Positions 57,449 to 64,000 of a stretch of DNA of 64,000 bases are shown piece by piece. The notes below the pieces were generated by a model that searched no databases, was not told the DNA's origin, and worked only from the letters and a program-made list of their open reading frames with translations. The position numbers were made by a program, and so were the translations under genes. The DNA is from Molanna angustata (lineage: Eukaryota; Arthropoda; Insecta; Trichoptera; Molannidae), in contig OY754972.1 of NCBI GenBank assembly GCA_963576475.1, positions 29,745,107 to 29,809,106 of the forward strand. Direction: 5' to 3'. The first letter of the stretch is position 1. Each line of letters opens with the position of its first letter.

Positions 57449-59804
57449 TTCGCTTTGCTTTACCCAGCATTTCGTAATCAAGAAACCGTATGTTCTCTTT
57501 CTTACTGAATCTCTCTAATTTACTACATATATCTTTATGTACTTTTACCTCATAGGATCAGTGCCGAATCATCCAACGCAATCCTCTCAACGGAACGTTT
57601 CTCGCTCCATGTACCGCCTCATACTCGCTCTTCTTAATTTTTCTTCCTTCAAGATCCCATTTATGTGAAGATGCAAACTTTTTCTTGGCTGATTTCTCTT
57701 TCTCTTTCAGCCTTATATATTATAGTGTAAAAATTATACGAATTTAATAGTTCTTTCAATTAATTTTTTAGGCTAAGTAATATGTATTGATTTGTTATTT
57801 TTTTAAGATTTGGAGAGCACCTACCTAAATCAAATACGTCATGAGATTTTATACAAGATATTATGTATTTCAAATTAATATTATATTTTTATGATATTTG
57901 AGGAATATTCCTAGTTGCAAATTATGTGTGAGAGCGATATATGAGATAGAGAGTGTTTTGAGTGTTTTTTTTTTTTGCTACTCACCATCTTGTCTTTTTT
58001 ATTGTATTAATAAATAAATATGTTATGTTGTAAATAAAAGTAAATAGAGAAATTAATAGTTTAATCTATCAAGTTCAACCCACATAAAGAATATTACATT
58101 TATGAAAATTAATACCTTGTTACGACTCTGGGAAAGTTCCAGACGTCAAAGTAAGCAGTCGCACTTTGTTTTATCGTACGAAGTCTTGTTGTATCTTGCC
58201 ACGGACCTGTGTTTACTCAACGACTAAGAACTTAGCATATGAAAATTACGATTTAAATTAAAACAAAGCTTCTTATGGTAATCTTGGCTTTTCATACATC
58301 TTCATTACTACTTACACTAATTGGGGATATTTTACATTCCTTTAACCGTTCCTCTAAAACGTCCCCCCAGTAAAAATAAAGGCTTCAAAAGGAAAATTTT
58401 CAATGCTAAAATTATTCTTAACCACACATAAATACATACCATCACGTCGTGCTAGGAAAAGGTAGGTAGAGAGAAACAATTCCCATACTTTTTTATCCTA
58501 ACACACACACACATAAGTCGTGTTCACCATCGTGTGTATAAAGTAAGGAAATTGATCATGTGTTATTTTAATTATTTGTATCTCCCTTCCTTAGAATTTT
58601 ACTTAAATTTTCGTCGTGAACGATAGACACTTGTAAGTTATAATAATAGATATTGTTTATAACACGATGCGTAGATTTAAATAAAGTATAATATTTCTTA
58701 AAATTTCCGAATCCGTTTCTTTTGAAAAGAAAATAACAAATATTGTGGTAAGTGAAATAGGTTTAGTGGTGTATTTTAATTTGAAACCACTTCATTGATA
58801 GACCTAACCTCAAAAACAATGTTGCTACCCAATAACAAGGTGCCACGTATTGGAGACCTCATCACTACTTTTCTGAAATGTAAGTGAAAATCTGCAAGGA
58901 CAAAATTTTTGTTGTATATACCAAAATTAATTTTCTAGTAGTTTGGTGGTGGATTTAATGAAACTGTCTCGTGACATTGAGTGTATGTAAATAAAGTTAA
59001 ATAAATATCCCATTGATATGAATGTATCTGATACCATCCATGGAAACGAACGACAAAAAAAGATGAAGATTGTAATCACTGGTATATCATCATCCCTCAT
59101 AGAATTTGTCGAGTTTCCTTCGGTGAAAGGGAGTATTAGTATATCCCATTTGGCCCCGGGCAGTTCCAATGATTGGGGATGAACCAATCGGATTACTTCT
59201 CCATACCCTTCTCCTAAACCTTCCTGCACAGTCCCTTTCAAATAGTCCATCAGGCCAACCGTATAACATTCTGCAATCAACTTCTAGACTGTCCCATTAT
59301 AAGGTCGAATTTTCCTTACGTCTACAATATTTCCCCCGTATCAATTTATTAAAATCTTGGCTGTAATGTGCTTTTCGAATATCAACCGGTACAGTTGGAT
59401 TCTTACCTATAAATATTATTAAATCCCTTTTTAGATTATAACGTTCGTTTTATTTAATGAAATATATTGTATCTATTGACGGAGAATACTCCATCAGAAG
59501 AATTATTGTTTGTAATTGTAGATACAGTTCATAACAGATATAACTAAGATTTATTCATTTCAATGTCTTTATTTTGAGACAGAACGAATGATTCGTTTGA
59601 CATTTTGCAATTGTTCTACATAAGAAATAAAGGAACTTGTACTAAAGGAGCTATCCGCGTTCGATTTATATATTTTACTAATTTGTTGTCAATGGCAACA
59701 TTTCCTTTGGTCAACAACAAGCACTCATCTCTCTAGTGTATGATTTTTATTTTATTTTAAAAATGCGTAAATTATTTTATCAAAAGTTGTAATATTCGTG
59801 AAGC
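57449..59804. other. Unassigned AT-rich DNA
   Basis: A small SINE-A-like scrap (ACCCAATAACAAGGTGCCAC, TTGGAGAC) lies at 58828-58858. ATACCATCACGTCGTGCTAG at 58437 is the dispersed moth-type word. No gene recognised; the 117-codon frame at 58927-59280 has no recognisable domain. Confidence 0.4.
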
Positions 59805-60130
59805 TTCTTCTTCAATGGCGCTACAGTTCAAATTGAGCCTAGGCCTCCGTCTAATTCTACCTCCAACTACTTCTATCTTCAGCTGCCGCTCTCCAGTTAG
59901 AAACTTGCAGGAACTGTACCGCATCTCTACTCATATCATCCTTTTTGCATGGTCAGTCCATCTCAATCTACATTATAATATGAAAGTAGTATTATAAGGG
60001 TTGAAATGCTTGGGGCTTCACAAATGTTGTACAATTTATCGTTTTTTCTTATGCGCCACTCTTTCCCTTTTCTATACAGGACCACAGATTCGACAGAGAC
60101 TTCTCCTTTCGAAAATGTCTATAAATATTT
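59805..60130 (-). pseudogene. Non-LTR reverse transcriptase C-terminal relic
   Basis: Minus-strand fragments in order: an RRSLCRICGPV start, RERVAHKKKRQIVQHL, CRLRWTDHAKRM, and in a shifted frame NWRAAAEDRSSWR followed by a terminal RH-RRS stretch. Many arthropod LINE proteins end with the same succession (FGP...G.WR.R.N.EL, RLRW.GH..RM, NWR..A.DR..WR). Several stops and at least one frameshift are present. The 60-codon plus-strand frame here is a shadow. Confidence 0.6.
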
Positions 60131-61361
60131 TTTTCAAAAGTTGTAATATTCCTAAATAATTAAATACAAATCGAAATTGTCGAGTTAGTATTTTCGATAG
60201 ATGTATTTGTTATAAGTAATTTTATCTTCACTTCAAAAATGCTGAAATTATAATTCATAATATATTTTCTTTATAGCAAGCTATTACCTTGTATACATGT
60301 TTAAATTTTGTCTCTTACCTCATTATTTTCATTATTCGATACTTGTTTAACTTGTGATATTATTATATGTACATCAAGCTATAGGTATACTTAATAAAAT
60401 GGCCACAAAGGAATTGTAGGTATTGTAGAATGTTAATGACAGTGGACAGACAGTCGTGTAAATAGATTTATCAGAATTGATTTATGTCGTCAACACGATG
60501 TCGTATTCGTGCGAATTATTCTGCCAATTCTGTGATGAATCGTTTTAGATTAGGGCGCAAGGAAAAGTGATCGTGCAGAATCTTAGAACCTTAATAAGCA
60601 GACATACACCACAAAGTCGAGGGAGAGACCAGACATTAACAGGGCCGCAATCAACTGTCTTCATTTCAAATCACACTATTTACATGGTATCTTCTTCTTC
60701 TTCCGTCTCTCCACTTCGGATGTAAGCCTCTTCTTATTTTCTACAAACATCTCTTCTTATGACATGTAGTATGCATCGACTTCAATATCATCGACCAAAA
60801 TTTTATTTTAAATGGTGTACCTTCACTAATATAAAAAATTAGATAAATTTATCCAAGTTAAATGATTCTTTTGCTAATGTAACATAAATTAAGATTGTAA
60901 TATAAATGTAAGATTTATCAAAATTATCTATATAAATTATGTTGTCTTCAATCTATTGACGAATTTTGATTTGTATAATTCCATAATTTATGTATATCTA
61001 ATTTATAGGAAATACGAACTCCTCGAAAAGGTGAAATATTTAAATTTCAGTCTGTGGCGGCATAAGTTGACTCTCGCCCCTGGTCAGGACGGATTACCAT
61101 TAACGACATGTCCCCCTGCCTTCGCTCGCTTTCCTTTGGTTTTGTTTCCGAGACGAGCTATTCCATCAATTAAAACAGTCTATGTAGTAACATAAGTTGG
61201 ACTCTACAACGGCCAGATCCGGACCTAGATACCGTCCTAACGAGCTATATTACAATCCTTTAAGTCCTCAACGTGACCACCTGGCACCTGGCGCTCTGTG
61301 TGTCTAGTACCGGACTAACATATTTATTATTCAACTTATCTTTATGATATTATACTACATA
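60131..61361. other. Unassigned DNA with a G+C-richer strip
   Basis: At 61050-61320 the composition is clearly less AT-rich than the surroundings. No protein motif, LTR pair or RNA gene was recognised in it. The strip 60685-60740 is CTTCTTCTTC-rich and may be a worn retroelement 3' end. Confidence 0.4.
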
Positions 61362-61500
61362 TAATTTTCGCCAAACATCTTGAACATGCTTCCGGTTGCA
61401 CAGAGCGCAAATTTGTGTCTTTTGCTTCGTTGGTTTACGTGCAAATTGCCCCACTTCTCGGCTAAAAGTTCGAAATATTTGGCTACAATTTTTACTTAGT
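61362..61500 (+). repeat. Dispersed repeat I, copy 2
   Basis: It shares CGCCAAACATCTTGAACATG, TTCCGGTTGCACAGAGCGCA, TTCGTTGGTTTACGTGCAAA and CTTCTCGGCTAAAAGTTCGA with 55545-55680. Confidence 0.65.
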
Positions 61501-61542
61501 TTTACCATTATTTTTAAGAGTCTTCTTACATCTTTTTTGACA

Positions 61543-61680
61543 GAGCGTTTAGCACGCTGGATTATCAAATGATGCGGGTTCAAATTTTGCCTTGACCGAT
61601 TTCGTTCACCGTCAATACAAGCATTTTCGCTTAGTATAGGGAACGTATGAAGATGTATGAATAAAGTTCTTGTTTATTCG
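61543..61680 (+). repeat. SINE family C, copy 5
   Basis: An A-box-like AGAGCGTTTAGCACGCTGGA, a degenerate B box (GCGGGTTCAAATTTTGCC), the core TTGACCGATTTCGTTCACC and the tail GAACGTATGAAGATGTATGA are present. Confidence 0.7.
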
Positions 61681-62042
61681 CAATGTTTGATTTTTCAAGA
61701 TGTTTGCCGATAACTATATTTTATTGTCCAAAAAAGCCATTTACACAAGCGGATGACGGTGTAAGTAGCGAAAGCTCTTTATTGTAGGTAATATCAATAT
61801 GTTGTCGTTGAACTTAACAATCTTGAAACAGGTTTATCTCACCTCAGTTGATAATAAAATATACAAACAACAATGCAACCAATAGTTATTAACATAATAT
61901 AAACTGTAGGTAGGTGGGCTGTGGGTACCTATCTACAGACATTTTACAATTTGCTCTCTTCTCTCGAAACACTTTGGACTTGTATGTGCAAGGAATACGA
62001 CATCATTAGACACCTCAATAAATAAAATATATCTATGTACCA

Positions 62043-62325
62043 GGGGGGGGGGGCAAGTCAGGGGAGCAAGTCTGGTCCAACTGGCGAAATCAAAACCATC
62101 CCTGGGGGCAAGTCTAGTCCGACCGGCGAAATCAAAACCTTCACGATTACCCATATCATGGATATAATTATTATTATATGGAGTTCTATAATATCTTTAG
62201 ATGTCATATAACTCCATATGATAATTATTATATCCATGATATGGGTAATTACGAGGGTTTTGATTTCGCCGGTTGGACCAGGGGGACAAATCTGGTCCAA
62301 CCGGCGATTACCCATATAACGGATA
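62043..62325. mobile_element. Fold-back element, family E copy 2 (stacked termini)
   Basis: A left arm (about 62103-62205: GGGGGCAAGTCTAGTCCGAC, CGGCGAAATCAAAACCTTCA, ATTACCCATATCATGGATAT) is matched in inverse by about 62210-62287. A further terminus-like unit precedes it (62057-62100, GGGAGCAAGTCTGGTCCAAC) and another partial one follows (62280-62325). Several copies of the terminus are thus stacked. The centre holds an ATAATTATTATTATATGG-type palindrome. Confidence 0.7.
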
Positions 62326-62332
62326 TAATCGC

Positions 62333-62505
62333 TGCTGATCCAAGGGTCCCGGGTTCGATTTCCGATGGAGACACAGTTTTTAATTGTGTTTTCAGTCTGG
62401 ATCTGTGAGACGATCAATATCGTAAGTCTCCAGAATCTGGCAACATGTTATTGGGTGCGAGTTAAATTAATATTTGACATAGTACCTGTTAGTTGCCCGA
62501 GAAGC
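62333..62505 (+). repeat. SINE family A, copy 7
   Basis: The A box is lost. The B box GGTCCCGGGTTCGATTTCCG, the body GAGACACAGTTTTTAATTGT, TCAGTCTGGATCTGTGAGAC, TGGCAACATGTTATTGGGTG and the 3' end TTAGTTGCCCGAGAAGC are clear, followed by AAAT-rich DNA. It abuts the family E fold-back. Confidence 0.85.
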
Positions 62506-64000
62506 TAATAAAAATAAAAATTAAATAATGATAATTCAAAAAGAAGCATAAAATAATTTCCTAATGTAATTAAAATGCCAAACAAATATTATTTCATAGA
62601 ACTCACTCCTTTGAGAAGCATGTTTGTGTTTGGCACTGACTTCTAAAAGTTAATTGATGTAAATAAATATTTTGCAACCTATGTGTTTTTTTAGTCATAT
62701 TATGTGTTGTGTTAGATGTAAATGCTTTTCCCTTTTCAGTGATGTTAATGAAGTTTCATTTTACTGTGGTACCTACTTAGGTGATTGATCATTTTCAAAT
62801 ATCGCGCAACAGAGATAAAATTTCGCGAATATGAATTTTGTCGAGAACATATCTTAGGCGTTCCTTATTATAAAATATAGATACATATTACTTCAAAACT
62901 ACCGAAATATACCAAATAAACACTGAAATAACTCTTAATAACAATTAAATTAAAATATGTACCTACCCAAGACCGCCCTAAATGGAAGCGGATCATTCGG
63001 CATGTGATTCAGTGTAGTCACTACTCATTCGTGAGGTCAATGAAGAAAAAAATGAAGTAACTTTACTCTTTTACAACATGAAATTCTAAATCCGTTGACG
63101 TCGAAGTAAGATAATATGAGGAAAGGATAGATTGGCACATCAAGAAAATATGTATTTGATGCCTGAAAGAAAGGATGGTACTATCAAATACTTGATGTTT
63201 TGAAAAAAAAGATATCACATTACATAATTGATATTATTAAAAAAAATGAGATGAAGAATATTAAGAACTTGAATAACATAAATCATTAATGTAATGTTAG
63301 ATGAATATGAAGTATTAAATGTTTGTCAAGATAGAATAATGCGGTGCTCTGTTCTCTTTGGATTTCCAAAAAGGGACATGACGTGGTGGTATGTCCTCTA
63401 AGGTGAACAAAAACGATATCAAAAAGTTTAAATTTAGTGTTTAATGGCTACCATAAAAATGTTTATGCCAAAACTAACCTATAGACACAATAAAATGAAC
63501 AAAATTGATTTTGAATTATGTAAATACCTCAATTTATAGGATGTTAAGATTTATTGGTTGTCTGGAAACATTTAAATGACTCATTTTTATATAGGTAATC
63601 AATTAACAAGAAAAGTCTTGTTTTATTGCTTTGTCTCAGGTGGGTTGGTTTGGTATTAAACTGGTATTGGACTAATTAACGACTGTCGTGTATGTCTTTA
63701 ACATTTAGTTTTGTTACAATTCAAACAAAAAGATGCAGCTGATTTGCATCTTTCTGGGAAAAAAAAAATTGCATCTGTTGGTCCATGGGAGTGTAATACA
63801 TTGGAATGCCATCTTAATATAATATATTGATATGTAAATGAAGTATATTTCGAATATCAGTATATTTGAAACGAAACTATCAAAATAAACATAGTTTTTG
63901 GATCATTACATTAATTCATGGTTTGGGCGGTAACTTTTTAAAAGAAAAGTCGAAAATATAATTAAATTTCTTAATTTTAAATATATTAGTGTTGACTTGC
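62506..64000. other. Unassigned AT-rich DNA
   Basis: Nothing recognisable to the end of the window. Confidence 0.45.

Overview
The window looks like animal, most probably lepidopteran, nuclear DNA. It is very AT-rich. Short GTAGGTACCTAC-type words occur throughout, as is typical of moth and butterfly genomes, and so does a repeat word of the type CCATCACGCC...GGGGTAGGCAGAG. The mobile elements (RTE-, R1-, CR1- and jockey-like LINEs, an irritans/cecropia-type mariner, hAT, tRNA-derived SINEs) fit that group. No host gene, host tRNA gene, rRNA or CRISPR could be supported. The assignment to Lepidoptera is an inference, because there is no host coding sequence to anchor it.

The dominant object is a CR1/Daphne-type LINE in the first 10 kb. 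It has a 21-bp tandem array of RFX-like X-box palindromes (4305-4486), a decayed ORF1 (about 4590-5135), a roughly 1-kb inter-ORF stretch, an uninterrupted 1004-codon endonuclease/reverse transcriptase ORF2 (6143-9157), and a 3' UTR ending in (AAAT)n near 9500. One SINE family in the window (about 34.7, 37.8 and 49.5 kb) carries a 3' end like the tail of this LINE, which suggests a LINE/SINE partnership.

The rest is layered transposon debris. It includes a complete but inactivated 1290-bp mariner (12587-13876) inserted in an older repeat whose uninterrupted copy lies at about 52.0-52.6 kb. RT relics of RTE type lie at 10.9, 27.5 and 31.5 kb, and a young 5'-truncated one with an 18-bp target duplication at 48.0 kb. 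Other RT relics lie at 16.6, 25.4, 26.3, 28.4 (R1-like), 42.6 and 59.9 kb, plus a possible BEL/Pao relic at 55 kb. A hAT transposase 3' half (35.7-36.6 kb) is split by a palindromic insertion.

Several non-autonomous families occur in multiple copies: a ~1.05-kb family (six copies, called D here), three tRNA-headed SINE families (A, B, C), a repeat G (four copies), a family with AGCGCC hairpin ends, and two copies of a GGGGCAAGTC fold-back element. Three long, nearly perfect palindromes (about 198, 202 and 320 bp) stand out. Four minisatellites (33.2, 35.2, 38.9 and 50.5 kb) complete the picture.

The most unusual items are the phased X-box array in front of the LINE, the long palindromic elements (one with a 12-bp target duplication inside the hAT gene), and a hammerhead-like core at 9666-9692.
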